Source of the DNA: DASQYE01 sp036389315
GTDB lineage: Bacteria; Acidobacteriota; Blastocatellia; Pyrinomonadales; Pyrinomonadaceae
Length of the DNA stretch: 64,000 nt
Direction: 5' to 3'
NCBI GenBank assembly: GCA_036389315.1
Contig: DASVQF010000042.1
Coordinates: 62,001 to 126,000, forward strand
Shown here: positions 7,997 through 19,902 of the stretch, piece by piece
Layout of the letters: every line of letters starts with the position of its first letter
How positions within the stretch are numbered: the stretch's first letter is position 1
Notes under the pieces: generated by a model
Told to the model about the DNA's origin: nothing
Databases searched by the model: none
The model's input: only the letters and a program-made list of their open reading frames with translations
Made by a program: the position numbers and the translations under genes

Positions 7997-8644
7997 TTAA
8001 GATCTCTTATTAGGAAATGGTGTTAGCGGTGAAATTTTACTATCTGGGATTTTTTTAAGTTGTTCATCCGCGTCCTGTTTCACTTGCTCAAGCTCAGTTC
8101 TCGATAAGCGGCGTAACCAAATTTTATATAGTTGGACAGTATTGGAAAAAGGGGCATGAGCCGGGTATTTTCTAGACATGGCGATAACATCGTAATGAGC
8201 ATCCACAGTAAGACAAAATCCTCTGCCAAAAATCGGGAATGCAATTTCCTCGTCCGCCACACGAGAGATAAAATTTGCAGCAATTACATCGAGAGTATTT
8301 AGAGGATGCTTAAACACTCCGCTGGCACGGCGTTCCTCCGCGCGCTTTTTTAGCTCTTCTGGGATAGAGCTCGGAGTGAAATCACCTATTGGCCCCTTGT
8401 ACGATTCTCGTAAAGTTTCTTCGAGTGTAGTGAGGCATTGCATAAATATCTTCCCTAATTCTGCATATTTGAACGCCGCTTCAATTGCTTTTTCTTTCGC
8501 TGCTCTTTCACTCTTAGCCATTATGTCGCGCTTCATAAGTCGGATTTGTCTCAGTGCAAATAAAGCAGCAATAGCAACTATAATTCCCGAGAGGAAATAT
8601 AAGGCTTCAAAATAAGCTCTTGATTGAGTAATCAACTGTTCCAT
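7997..8644 (-). CDS. Hypothetical membrane-anchored protein with coiled coil
   Basis: The protein has 215 aa. One N-terminal membrane segment (residues ~14-32, LYFLSGIIVAIAALFAL) is followed by a charged helix rich in Lys/Glu/Ala (~38-75) and a soluble helical domain. I recognise no catalytic motif; the shape resembles the DUF4760-like single-pass proteins often found in accessory regions. It is transcribed opposite to the Ubl operon from its own promoter and leader (8721-8796), and it lies between two attC-like sites, so it may be a gene cassette in reverse orientation. Codon use is AT-richer than the Ubl genes. Confidence 0.6.
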   Translation of the reverse strand: MEQLITQSRAYFEALYFLSGIIVAIAALFALRQIRLMKRDIMAKSERAAKEKAIEAAFKYAELGKIFMQCLTTLEETLRESYKGPIGDFTPSSIPEELKKRAEERRASGVFKHPLNTLDVIAANFISRVADEEIAFPIFGRGFCLTVDAHYDVIAMSRKYPAHAPFSNTVQLYKIWLRRLSRTELEQVKQDADEQLKKIPDSKISPLTPFPNKRS

Positions 8645-8720
8645 ATATTTAAGAGGTTAAATGCAGTAATTGAGCGGCTCGCGTGAGAACGATCCAGCTT
8701 TCTTCAAACAGATAGGTTAA

Positions 8721-8796
8721 GGCTAACAAGGAAAGCTCCTGTCAGCGGTGATTAACATACGGGAAGATATTACTATGCGGAGTAGAGTGTCAATAG
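8721..8796 (-). promoter_or_regulatory. Promoter and hairpin leader of the membrane-protein gene
   Basis: On the minus strand a TTGACA box (8790-8795) is followed at 15-17 bp by an AT-rich -10 region (TAATAT/ATATCT). Downstream comes a leader hairpin GCTGACAGGA/TCCTTGTTAGC (8722-8746) with a four-base loop. A near-identical arrangement lies upstream of the GH16 gene at 18694-18780. The remainder of 8645-9058 shows no gene I can support. Confidence 0.45.
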
Positions 8797-9058
8797 TTTT
8801 ACTCAGTAATTTGGGGCAGGTGAGGAGATGGAGGTGATAAATAGCGGGTAAGTCATACTTCTAGCAGATGAACAAGGCAGCATAATTGAAAGTCAGGACG
8901 CTGTTTGAGATAAACCGTGCGGCTGGAAAATAATTCGCGACTTGGATGATGTCTCGAATCTGGCAGTGGGCGATATGTTGCCGCGTTATCTTATGGTGAT
9001 ATCTTGAATGGCTTTGGCCTACATAGGAACGGAAGGCGTCTCGCTTCGATAATGGGCA

Positions 9059-9167
9059 GCCCAACAACTCGTTCAACCCGACGCCTAGATAGCATGGCTT
9101 TCATCATGCTTCATCGCGTCGCAGATTGAATGGCTATGCTCGGCGCAGGTTAATTCGGGCGTTAGGC
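9059..9167 (+). other. attC-like integron recombination site 2
   Basis: The left core is GCCCAAC (9059-9065), which fits RYYYAAC, followed by AACTCGTTCAACCCGACGCC. The right half is GGCGCAGGTTAATTCGGGC ending in core GTTAGGC (9161-9167), which fits GTTRRRY. The halves match well-known attC halves in this orientation (CGTTCAAGCCGACGCC / GGCGCGGCTTAACTC.AGCGTTAG), and the 109-bp length is in the usual range. The inner region is itself imperfectly palindromic (AGCAT.../...ATGCT). It is the best attC candidate in the window. Confidence 0.65.
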
Positions 9168-9199
9168 CATTGTTGCTAAGCTCAAGATTAAACAACGAA

Positions 9200-9574
9200 T
9201 TACGCCTCTTTCCGCATCTCCATGGGCATTTCAATCACCCGGCCCTGCTGAAACATCGTGGCCTTTACGGCCTCGCGCTTCTTGCCTTCCATTACTCTGA
9301 CATACCGGCGTGTAGTCTTGATGTCAGAGTGGCCCATAAGGTCGGCGATCTCAAAGGCATTATAACTGGCTTCACCTAACCGCGTGCCGAAGGTGGCGCG
9401 CAGGAGTCGCCCAGGTGGAAAGTCCAGCATTCCGAGTTCGTGTTCGCTATTATCCATCTGGGCCAAATCACCGATGACTCCGGCCGTCCCAGCGGCCCTC
9501 ATGTGATAATCCCTCGACTTTGAGAATTGGCCCAGATCGTAGTATGCGGTCCCGAGTTGATGGTGTGAGAACAT
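9200..9574 (-). pseudogene. C-terminal remnant of a tyrosine recombinase
   Basis: The last ~70 codons (9200 to about 9420) read as the catalytic end of a phage-type integrase: LLRATFGTRLGEASYNAFEI, GHSDIKTTRRYVRV with Arg, His and the Tyr nucleophile. The usual HxxR histidine is replaced (PPGRLLR). The N-terminal part of the open frame is unrelated to integrases (it looks vaguely TPR-like), and the catalytic N-terminal half is missing. It therefore cannot recombine DNA and marks a past integration event. It sits 33 bp past attC site 2. Confidence 0.7.
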
Positions 9575-9583
9575 GACGTGCCG

Positions 9584-9742
9584 TATGTCACCGTCACGAC
9601 GATGATCGCGGGAATCTACGGCATGAACTTCAAGGCGATGCCGGAGTTGGAGTGGTCTTACGGATACCCTGCGGTACTAGTGGTTACATTCGGATTGTCC
9701 GCACTCCTTTACATGCTCTTCAAACGCTCTGGCTGGCTCTGA
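9584..9742 (+). pseudogene. corA: CorA magnesium transporter, C-terminal remnant
   Basis: Frame +2 from TAT at 9584 to the TGA at 9740-9742 encodes 52 aa ending in the CorA pore signature: AGIYGMNFKAMPELEW, then SYGYPAVLVVTFGLSALLY and a basic tail. YGMN and the following transmembrane helix are diagnostic. Everything upstream of the last membrane pair is missing, and the preceding frame (EHDVPYV) is unrelated. The fragment lies between the integrase remnant and the end of the EF-G fusion, so several genes were broken at this point. Confidence 0.8.
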
Positions 9743-9747
9743 GTTGA

Positions 9748-13227
<3,480 letters not shown>

Positions 13228-13314
13228 ACTAGAGGGTTCCTCTCCTCCATATTGACCAAATGCCTCCGGCATCTGAAGCTGTTTGGAAAAGAGCCACTAT
13301 CCTGACCTACAATT

Positions 13315-14505
13315 TTATCTAACGTCAGACGAAGCTGAGATCATTTCACTAGAATCCTCAGAAGGTTCCGCAGGAGATTTGCGAATCAAATTTACAGTAA
13401 GGTCTTGGGAATAGTACAGGGGTACGGGCCACAGCTCTTCTTTCGGAAGATGTTCGGGGGCCGAAGCATATACGCTGTACTCTCTCGGCTTAAGGGTGAA
13501 ACTCACAGGCAGATTCGTTATTCGAGTTTCTTTCCCAAACTCCTTGTCATCTCTCCTGACACTCACCTCCGCCGACGAGGCGATTACCGACGGGTCTACA
13601 TAAACCTCCAAAGTCTCGTCCTTAATTTTATTGTCTGGAATAAATGTAATTATAGGATTGCTATCCCTGCCCGGCGTCCCCCGCTGGCCTCCCCCTTGTT
13701 GGGGTACTTGAATGTGCTTATTACCGCGAGCGTCTATGACGAGGTCTTTAATTTTACTGACCTCATCTTTAACATACTCGAAAAGTGTTTCCCATCGGAC
13801 TAGGTATTTTTGCCTTCCGCTATCCCATACTTTGGCTTTACCGTAGCCTTCCAACCCATTTAGGACTGCCGATGTGAAAGCCCCCCTTTCTCTCTTATCA
13901 GCGTCCGGCACCTCGGCCGCTCGCAAGCCCAATGAGGTCGCATACATGACGAACTGTTGAACCGGAGGCAACCTGAAATTTATCCTTTTCGGCCGGGGAT
14001 AGCGACCTGTCATAAATTCCGGCTCCTTGTCTTCGTCCCAGGGTATGTCACGACAGCCGTCGATGAAAAAGAACTGATCCTTAAACTGGGTTGCCCTGAA
14101 GAAATGAAGGATGGAATCAATCTCTAGAGATTGATCGGTATGAAGGGCGGTAAAATCACTAGCCGCCAGCGCCTCTTCGTAGCGATTCGCATAGCGGTGT
14201 GTTAACCCGTGGCCCGCGAAATAAAAATAGAAGCGCTCAGCTTCGCCCCCGCTTTCTTTAACGACCCGGTCAATCGCTTCAACGATGGTCGAACTGTCGG
14301 CTGGGTAATAGGTCAGGCCGGAAGGGATACTGCTCGTATCGAGAGGGGACAGCAAAAGAAACATCTCCTGCTCGCGTACATTTCCGCCGTCCGGCCGCAG
14401 GAGCCAATTTCTCACTTCCAGCGCATCTCTTACGGCACCCTTTAGACGCCAATCCTTTACTTCATATTTATCTATTCCAATAACTATAGCCCGATTCTTC
14501 TTCAT
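13315..14505 (-). CDS. Caspase-like (peptidase C14) protease
   Basis: This 396-aa soluble protein starts MKKNRAIVIGIDKY, the first strand of caspase-fold proteases. The catalytic dyad is visible as YFAGHGL (H99) and FIDGCRDI (C151), with the expected spacing. Residues ~270-396 form a beta-rich C-terminal domain containing LKPREYSVYA, which may sense or bind a partner. It lies 133 bp after the gasdermin gene on the same strand. In characterised bacterial gasdermin loci the neighbouring caspase-like protease clips the gasdermin C-terminus after an infection signal, and this is the likely job here. An AAAGG ribosome site precedes the ATG. The protease fold is firm; the substrate is inferred from context. 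Confidence 0.85.
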   Translation of the reverse strand: MKKNRAIVIGIDKYEVKDWRLKGAVRDALEVRNWLLRPDGGNVREQEMFLLLSPLDTSSIPSGLTYYPADSSTIVEAIDRVVKESGGEAERFYFYFAGHGLTHRYANRYEEALAASDFTALHTDQSLEIDSILHFFRATQFKDQFFFIDGCRDIPWDEDKEPEFMTGRYPRPKRINFRLPPVQQFVMYATSLGLRAAEVPDADKRERGAFTSAVLNGLEGYGKAKVWDSGRQKYLVRWETLFEYVKDEVSKIKDLVIDARGNKHIQVPQQGGGQRGTPGRDSNPIITFIPDNKIKDETLEVYVDPSVIASSAEVSVRRDDKEFGKETRITNLPVSFTLKPREYSVYASAPEHLPKEELWPVPLYYSQDLTVNLIRKSPAEPSEDSSEMISASSDVR

Positions 14506-14638
14506 GGCCGAACCTTTAGAGACGCGATAGCCTCTGCATTATTTTGTAGAACTCTGGGTTAAATTTCCCGAACACGATTAGGTCAAGCGGAGGGATCGGC
14601 ATAGTTGAACGCGGCCGAGAACCATCGCCGTGCCTGCG

Positions 14639-15445
14639 CTAAACATTGAAGCCCTGCATGTCCACGAAAGGGCTCTCAGTCGTCAGCCACTCTGAATCGT
14701 TATCGGGAACCTTCTCTAGTGACCTCATGCCAAAGCCGGGCTCAAGCGGCTTAAATCGTTTGTATTGGCCTTTCTCGTAAAACAAGCGAATTGCTTGAAA
14801 GCCGAATACAAGCGGAATATTCCCCTCGTAACTTACTTTGGTAGTCGTGCTTTGCTCGTTGGCGACTTTGACATTACTGCCGACTATCCCCTGAATCACC
14901 GGAACCTCTACCTCCAAAGAAGTACCGTCAGATTTCTTGGCCTCAATCGTAAACTTGGTGCTCTTAATCGTAGCCGTGGTAACGTAAAGTTCGTCCGCCT
15001 CAAGCATATCCGCCACGTACCTGGAGAATGGGTTAACGTCGGCGTCAGCCAAGTACTGATCCAGCTCTATCAACTCAATTTTGTCTTCCAGGACGCCGGT
15101 GAACTCGAAGGCTGCACTTTTAGCCTGTTTGTACGAAGTTTCCAGACCTAGTTTCGAGCCTCCCATCGCACCTATAATATTTCCCAATATTGAAAGGCCG
15201 ATTCCAATGCTGACTTCTCCAGTTCGCTGTCCCGAGATATTAGCAGCTACCGTATCAGCTTCAATCTTAGGCACTGCTATATTCTCGCCAGCCACAAGAA
15301 GTGTAGTTAAATCACCTAGTTTATTGAGCTCCTTTCCCTGTTTAGCCATGAGCTGTAAAGGCTTCAAATCTGCCTTAGGTAATCGGATTACGTTATAACC
15401 AAATGATTTCAAGTAAGTAAGATATGGATCAGCGCACCAGCCCAT
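14639..15445 (-). CDS. Bacterial gasdermin (bGSDM) pore-forming protein
   Basis: The 268-aa protein starts MGWCADPYLTYLKSFGYNV, which matches the bacterial gasdermin start, including the near-N-terminal Cys (C4) that is palmitoylated in family members. The hydrophobic glycine-rich stretch IGLSILGNIIGAMGGSKLGL (~80-98) and the TTTKVSYEGNIPLVFGFQ region also fit. The full-length family is about 250-280 aa. The last ~25-30 residues would be the short autoinhibitory tail removed by the caspase encoded next door, after which the N-terminal part oligomerises in the inner membrane and kills the cell. AAGGAGAG lies just before the ATG. It is the first gene of the operon, which runs on through the caspase to the EF-G fusion. 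Confidence 0.85.
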   Translation of the reverse strand: MGWCADPYLTYLKSFGYNVIRLPKADLKPLQLMAKQGKELNKLGDLTTLLVAGENIAVPKIEADTVAANISGQRTGEVSIGIGLSILGNIIGAMGGSKLGLETSYKQAKSAAFEFTGVLEDKIELIELDQYLADADVNPFSRYVADMLEADELYVTTATIKSTKFTIEAKKSDGTSLEVEVPVIQGIVGSNVKVANEQSTTTKVSYEGNIPLVFGFQAIRLFYEKGQYKRFKPLEPGFGMRSLEKVPDNDSEWLTTESPFVDMQGFNV

Positions 15446-16110
15446 AATTTATCTCTCCTTGAACGGACAGCTACAGTTGATTGACGGCTGCATTGACTTT
15501 GTGAGTCAGCGGTGGTTATCAAATGGCATAAAAACTAGCGCGTTCATTTAAGGCAATGCGGAGGGTGACGCGCCATTGAAGACTTGGCGGAAACTTTCAA
15601 ATAATCTCAATACATCCAACTAGACATGGACTTATACTCTTATACGATTGGAGATGTCAACATTTTCTCCTGCCTGTATGCACAAGCCGAGAATTGTAAA
15701 GAACAGCCCGCAATTTGGTGTCATGCTAACTCGACATTTTGATTCGCATAATTCGAGCATCCGAATATTCCTCTTGACTCTCAGACCGCTGCTCGGATAG
15801 TCTACGCCTTCGTTAATGGCCTTATAACCTCTTGTGCGGCGTGAGTCCTTACTTGACAGACTCACACAGCCTACAACCTTGTTATCTTGCATGCTCTCGT
15901 TGCTTGCCCTGCAATTCGCTGCAAATTCATGCGTTGACGTTGAAGCAATCGGCCCTGCTTATATCTGTCTCGTTGGCGGTGAAGAATTCAAGAAAACGCC
16001 GTTCCGTCTTCAGTCCTCGCAGGTAATAGCTCCAAATAATAATCCAAAAAACCTTCACAGGGTTTATCGGAGTTATTTGCTTCTCAAAATTTAAAGGAGA
16101 GCTTAAGAAA
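15446..16110. other. Intergenic region upstream of the gasdermin operon
   Basis: Nothing here can be supported as a gene with confidence. Near 15471-15515 the words CTACAGTTGATTG and GTCAGCGGTGG recur from the leader regions at 18.7 kb and 8.7 kb. A + strand frame from GTG 15834 to 16094 (86 aa, with LVGGEEFKKTPFRLQS) is open but has no clear ribosome site. The segment is AT-rich like other accessory DNA. Confidence 0.35.
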
Positions 16111-16215
16111 ATGGCAGCCATCCCGATTCCTCGCACCTTTGACTCTTACGTAGACCCAGACATGAGAGTGTTTGGATTGAAGCACGACTTGATAATGGAA
16201 TTGGAACACGGATGA
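16111..16215 (+). CDS. Small protein of 34 aa, unknown
   Basis: The ATG at 16111 is preceded by AAAGGAG (16093-16099), a good ribosome site, and codes for a short acidic peptide (TFDSYVDPDMRVFGLKHDL). It ends in TGA that overlaps the ATG of the next small gene (ATGA at 16212). The coupling suggests a real two-peptide unit, or alternatively one older gene split by a frameshift. No family is recognised. Confidence 0.4.
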   Translation: MAAIPIPRTFDSYVDPDMRVFGLKHDLIMELEHG

Positions 16216-16403
16216 TTTTAGAATCATGTGAACCTAAGTATTTTGCTTGTGAGAGCAATTTGCGTCTTAAGTATGGAAGCGATAAAAATGGGGCATTCAA
16301 GATGTCTATCAATGGACACCCGGCAATAGTTCCTAGCTATAATGGTAGCAATATGGCCGAAATACTTATTACTAAAAAAAATTACAAACAGTTCTTAGAA
16401 TGA
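16212..16403 (+). CDS. Small protein of 63 aa, unknown, coupled to the preceding one
   Basis: It starts in an ATGA overlap with the 34-aa gene, has two Cys (ESCEPKYFACES) and a Lys-rich C-terminus (ILITKKNYKQFLE). No motif is recognised. It is AT-rich like other accessory genes. It ends 25 bp before the 38-bp repeat and the IS256 remnant. Confidence 0.4.
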   Translation: MILESCEPKYFACESNLRLKYGSDKNGAFKMSINGHPAIVPSYNGSNMAEILITKKNYKQFLE

Positions 16404-16428
16404 ATAACTTGTATCACGGAAACCCGCA

Positions 16429-16466
16429 GGCGTTGTTGCACAAATAATGAAGAATAGAGTAGGCCC
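16429..16466 (+). repeat. 38-bp direct repeat, copy 1 (possible IS end)
   Basis: The segment beginning GGCGTTGTTGCACAAATAA and ending GAGTAGGCCC is repeated with 36 of 38 bases identical at 18913-18950. In each place it sits directly in front of a truncated transposase (IS256 here, IS110 there). It looks like the end of another insertion sequence whose body has been lost. Confidence 0.7.
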
Positions 16467-16685
16467 TTGAACATGACGTTGCGGAAGCTGACGAAGAACC
16501 GTTCAATGTTCCCGAACGATGAGGCCGTGTTCAAGCTGATGTATCTGGCTTTGAAAAATATCAGCAAGCGGTGGACGATGCCGATCAGAGACTGGAGCGG
16601 AGCGATGAACCAGTTCGCTATACTGTTTGAAGGGCGAGTACCGATGGGCGGACTCAACCAAAACTCACTTACACAGAATGCTTAG
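16467..16685 (+). mobile_element. IS256-family transposase, C-terminal remnant
   Basis: The ~72-codon frame (LRKLTKNRSMFPNDEAVFKL ... KRWTMPIRDWSGAMNQFAI) is the terminal part of an IS256/MULE-type transposase. The DDE catalytic region is absent, so it is not functional. It abuts the 38-bp repeat on the left and an attC-like half site on the right, showing that the IS cut into an older cassette boundary. Confidence 0.8.
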
Positions 16686-16702
16686 TACTTCCGGCGTTAG
16701 AT
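16680..16702 (+). other. attC-like half site 3 (right half)
   Basis: GCTTAGTACTTCCGGCGTTAGAT ends in the core GTTAGAT (16696-16702), as in the right halves of the two other attC candidates. The matching left half is missing, apparently replaced by the IS256 remnant, which ends exactly here. It lies 26 bp past the 3' end of the GH16 gene. Confidence 0.4.
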
Positions 16703-16728
16703 GGCTCGCTCAACATATCCGTTTCCCC

Positions 16729-18666
16729 TTAAGGTGAATACTTAATCCAATCATACTCAGCTTGAACGGGGCCTTGGTATGTGAAATCCCCGAACCAGCT
16801 ATTCTCTGTGTCCTGCCCGGACCATAAGTTCATCATGATTTTGCTCGGAAACAGCGGTAAAGGGTCGCTCGCCGAGTGATTCACCGTACGCTTCGACACG
16901 CCGTCCGCGAACCACTCGATTGTGTTCTGTGTCCAGACGAACTTGTAACGATGAAAGCCGTAGGCCGCGTCGAAACCGAGCGGAATCGCTGCCTCGTGAC
17001 CGGCAGCAGAATGGTTAAAGAAAAAGTTCGTCCACATAAAATTGGTGTCCAGGCCCCGAAATTCGATGTCTATTTCGTCGTGCTGGGTCGAAGGGGTCTC
17101 GAAGGGGCCAGTGTATGTGAAGAAAGAGGTCATCAACCCCGGGCCGCTAGCGGCTTTTAAGCAGACTTCGTACGCGCCGTAGCCATAGGTGGCGTTGGTT
17201 CGATACTCACCTGAGTTATAGTGCACGCTGCTATTTGGAGGCGCAGGCGTGTTGTTCAGATGCAGGCGCATAAGGCCATCACCAAAGAAAAGGACGTTGT
17301 CGTCTAGCCACCAGACGTCGTAGGCGGGGTTATTTACCGAGTCAAAGTTAGTCCACCCGTCGGCTGCGTGCCAGTTTGCCGGGTTGTGAGCATTTAAATC
17401 ATGATAGAGGTCGCCGCTCGACACAATCGGTATATAAATTTGTTGGGGCTGAAGAGGGCAGAGCGAGGCGTTAGCGCAATCGCCGGCGTTGGCCACGTGG
17501 CAGGGACTCGTGATATTTAGAGGGCAGCTATTTATCGCAGGGTTGGCCGGATCAAAAGCCGTCACTCTCACGGTCGCGCACCTCTTGACCGACAGGCAGA
17601 CTTCCCCGCTTGTGCCAGTGGTATAAGCAACAGGGGATGAGCCGGAATAATCGACCCCCTCGGCTTCGACCTTAGTTCCCGGCGGCGCTGGCTGGTTGTT
17701 GTCATACAGCACTTGCAGCTTAAGGCAAGTGGTTTCGAGTGCTTCGTCCGCATTCCAGATCGTAATGATACTAGTTATCGGGGTCTCGTAAGAGGCTTGC
17801 TGCCCGGTGGCCTGGAGCGTCCCCGCTTCGATCCAGAGGCCACTGTTCGTGTCGAAGCTGAATAGCCCGACAACTTTAGGGGCGGTAGGCCGACGCGCCC
17901 GCGGGATGAATAGTTCGACTGCTGCTTTGCGGCCTGGCGCGAGGTTAGCGCGCCGCCCCCTTGAGTCTTCGACATAGACTTCAAAGATCCCGTAGGTTTC
18001 CAGTTGACGTATCCTCTTATCGCGCATCCTGGCGGTGAAATCGCCAGGGGCACTCCTGACTTGTCTCCGGTCGGAGACATCAAGCGTTGAGAAAGAGACC
18101 GTAACGCTGCCGCGCAGAGGGCGGCCTCGCATATCAACCAGCGAGTTGGGTGGGAAGCTGACGGCACCGTCTGGGAAGGAAAGTCTTCCGCCCCGCGCCG
18201 CGTCCAAGGAAGATGGCGCGGCTCTGGGCCAGATGACGACGACGTTGCCGGTGATGCGAGACGACTCGCCGACTTTGTAGATTCTAGTGGTATCCATGAA
18301 GCCGGGTGCGCTGAAACTCACGGCCAGCCGCTCGGTCCTGGCCAAGCTGCGAATTTTAAACTCCCCATTTCGGTCGGTGATCACCACGGGCCGCCCCGAC
18401 GCGCGCACCTGCGCGCCTTTGACGGGATTATTCCGTGAGTCCACAACTCGGCCGGTGATATGTAACTTTGGCGGCGGGGCGGTTTGGAGAGGCTTCTTGT
18501 TGATAATCATCTTTACAGGCGTTTCGATTTCAACTCTCGGCCCGAGCGACGCCCGCTCGTCAGCAACTGAGGGATTAGGCTTGACGGCTAGAAGTATAAA
18601 GCTTAGAACGAATAAAGTGAGCGACAGCCGACGTAGGATGTGAGTTTCAGGTGAGGGGCGCTTCAT
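16729..18666 (-). CDS. Secreted GH16-type beta-glucanase with carboxypeptidase-regulatory-like domain
   Basis: This 645-aa protein opens with a signal peptide (basic start, then LSLTLFVLSFILLAV). Residues ~68-140 form a carboxypeptidase-regulatory-like beta-sandwich (ITGRVVDSRNNPVKGAQVRA). A middle beta-rich region and a Cys-containing segment follow. The last ~230 residues are a GH16 jelly roll with the catalytic HDEIDIEFRG (ExDxE: nucleophile and acid/base Glu) and the family's end (MNLWSGQ...YDWIKY). Such enzymes cut beta-1,3- or 1,3-1,4-glucans outside the cell. It is the only metabolic gene in the defence block, and it is flanked by the 38-bp repeats and truncated transposases, so it may be cargo. 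It has its own promoter and leader. Confidence 0.85.
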   Translation of the reverse strand: MKRPSPETHILRRLSLTLFVLSFILLAVKPNPSVADERASLGPRVEIETPVKMIINKKPLQTAPPPKLHITGRVVDSRNNPVKGAQVRASGRPVVITDRNGEFKIRSLARTERLAVSFSAPGFMDTTRIYKVGESSRITGNVVVIWPRAAPSSLDAARGGRLSFPDGAVSFPPNSLVDMRGRPLRGSVTVSFSTLDVSDRRQVRSAPGDFTARMRDKRIRQLETYGIFEVYVEDSRGRRANLAPGRKAAVELFIPRARRPTAPKVVGLFSFDTNSGLWIEAGTLQATGQQASYETPITSIITIWNADEALETTCLKLQVLYDNNQPAPPGTKVEAEGVDYSGSSPVAYTTGTSGEVCLSVKRCATVRVTAFDPANPAINSCPLNITSPCHVANAGDCANASLCPLQPQQIYIPIVSSGDLYHDLNAHNPANWHAADGWTNFDSVNNPAYDVWWLDDNVLFFGDGLMRLHLNNTPAPPNSSVHYNSGEYRTNATYGYGAYEVCLKAASGPGLMTSFFTYTGPFETPSTQHDEIDIEFRGLDTNFMWTNFFFNHSAAGHEAAIPLGFDAAYGFHRYKFVWTQNTIEWFADGVSKRTVNHSASDPLPLFPSKIMMNLWSGQDTENSWFGDFTYQGPVQAEYDWIKYSP

Positions 18667-18693
18667 GATGCAAAATCCTTTTATCAGTCATGT

Positions 18694-18780
18694 GAGGCTA
18701 ACAAGAAAGACTCTCGTCAGCGGGTACGCGAGGCTTGAGGTGAGCGTACAGTATTCCCGCTACAGTTGATTGTCAATAGC
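18694..18780 (-). promoter_or_regulatory. Promoter and hairpin leader of the GH16 gene
   Basis: On the minus strand TTGACA (18769-18774) is followed after 17 bp by TACTGT. Downstream comes a hairpin GCTGACGAGA/TCTTGTTAGC (10 pairs, two G-U) with a four-base loop. It resembles the leader at 8721-8796 in order and sequence, and some stem differences are compensated. The region 18781-18912 shows no gene. Confidence 0.5.
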
Positions 18781-18912
18781 GAGCCCTTCGTTCGGCAGAG
18801 TGTTGAACCAACTGTGTGGGCTGTGTTTCAAGATTAGACCCGGATGACAATGCAATCGAAGCAGCCGTGCTTGATGTAACCCCGTTAAAAAGTGTAGGCC
18901 AATCTCAGGACG

Positions 18913-18950
18913 GGCGTTGTTGCACAAATAAGGAAGAATAGAGTTGGCCC
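18913..18950 (+). repeat. 38-bp direct repeat, copy 2
   Basis: This differs from the copy at 16429-16466 at only two positions. The two direct copies bracket about 2.5 kb containing the IS256 scrap and the GH16 gene. An IS110-family remnant begins about 20-40 bp to the right. Confidence 0.7.
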
Positions 18951-18990
18951 AGTGTGAGGACTCTCGCGCTTCAAGTGGCGGCTCAGGAAG

Positions 18991-19902
18991 GTGGACGAAG
19001 TGGTGGTCGAGGCCACGCAGAACGTCCACTACTTCTACGACCAGGTGAAGGGCCACGTCAGCCGCGTCGCAGTCCTTGACACCTACCGCTTCGGCGTCAT
19101 CGCCAAGTCGAAGAAGACCGACAAGGCGGATGCCTCGGCGCTGGCCCGCTCTCTCAAGTTAGGATGGCTGCCCGAAGTGCCGGTGCCGAGTGAGCAGGTC
19201 AGGATACTGCGCCAGCTACTACAAGCCAGAGAGACGCTGGTCTCGATGCGGACGAAGCTGAAGAACATGGCGCACGCCGCGTTCTCCCGAAACGGGGTGG
19301 CGCTGACGCGCGCGGCCTTCGCTTCTCGTGTGAGCCACGCCCGGCTGGTGAGTCGTGACGATCTTCCTGCCGCCGACCTGCTCGTGTTGCGTGCTTGCCT
19401 GAGACAGGTCGAGCAACTCGACTCCGAGATCAAGCAGATTGAGGAAGAGGTGGCAAGGCACGGGCAAGCTCTCAAAGGACTGCGGCGGTTGCTTCAGGTC
19501 CATGGACTGAACCTCTTGAGCGCCATCAGTCTGTTGGCGGAGGTCGGGGACATAGAGTTGTTCGAGACCTCAAAGCAGTTGGTCTCTTATGCCGGACTAG
19601 CGACCTCGACGAAGCAATCGAGCGAGACGACGCGGCACGGCGGGATCACGAAGCGCGGCAGGAAGCGGCTGCGCACGGTCTGCATTCAGGCGGTGCTGGC
19701 GATGGTCAACCGGACTAACACGCCTTTGATGGAGTTCTATCAGAAGAAGAAACGGGAGAAGGGTGCAGGCAAGGCCATCTGTGCGACTGCTCGGAAGCTA
19801 CTGACGATCATCTTCGTGCTGCTGAAGAAAGAACTGGACTACTGGTACTTGGAAGACCGCTTGTACAATCGTAAGCTCCGCGCGCTCAATGCTGCGGCTT
19901 GA
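18991..19902 (+). mobile_element. IS110-family transposase, 5'-truncated
   Basis: The 303-aa frame covers most of an IS110 transposase. It starts in the DEDD domain (VDEVVVEATQNVHYFYDQV), contains the SKKTDKADASALAR motif, a coiled coil, and the C-terminal Tnp_20 region with SYAGLATSTKQS and RRH-like TTRHGGITKRGRKRLR. The first ~50 residues, with the first catalytic Asp, are missing, and the sequence before 18970 is unrelated. It is therefore probably inactive. Confidence 0.85.

Noticed and set aside
9059..9167. Terminator or tRNA for the structured 109-bp sequence
   Set aside because: No T-run, T-loop or CCA; both ends instead follow the attC cores RYYYAAC and GTTRRRY with matching inner arms.
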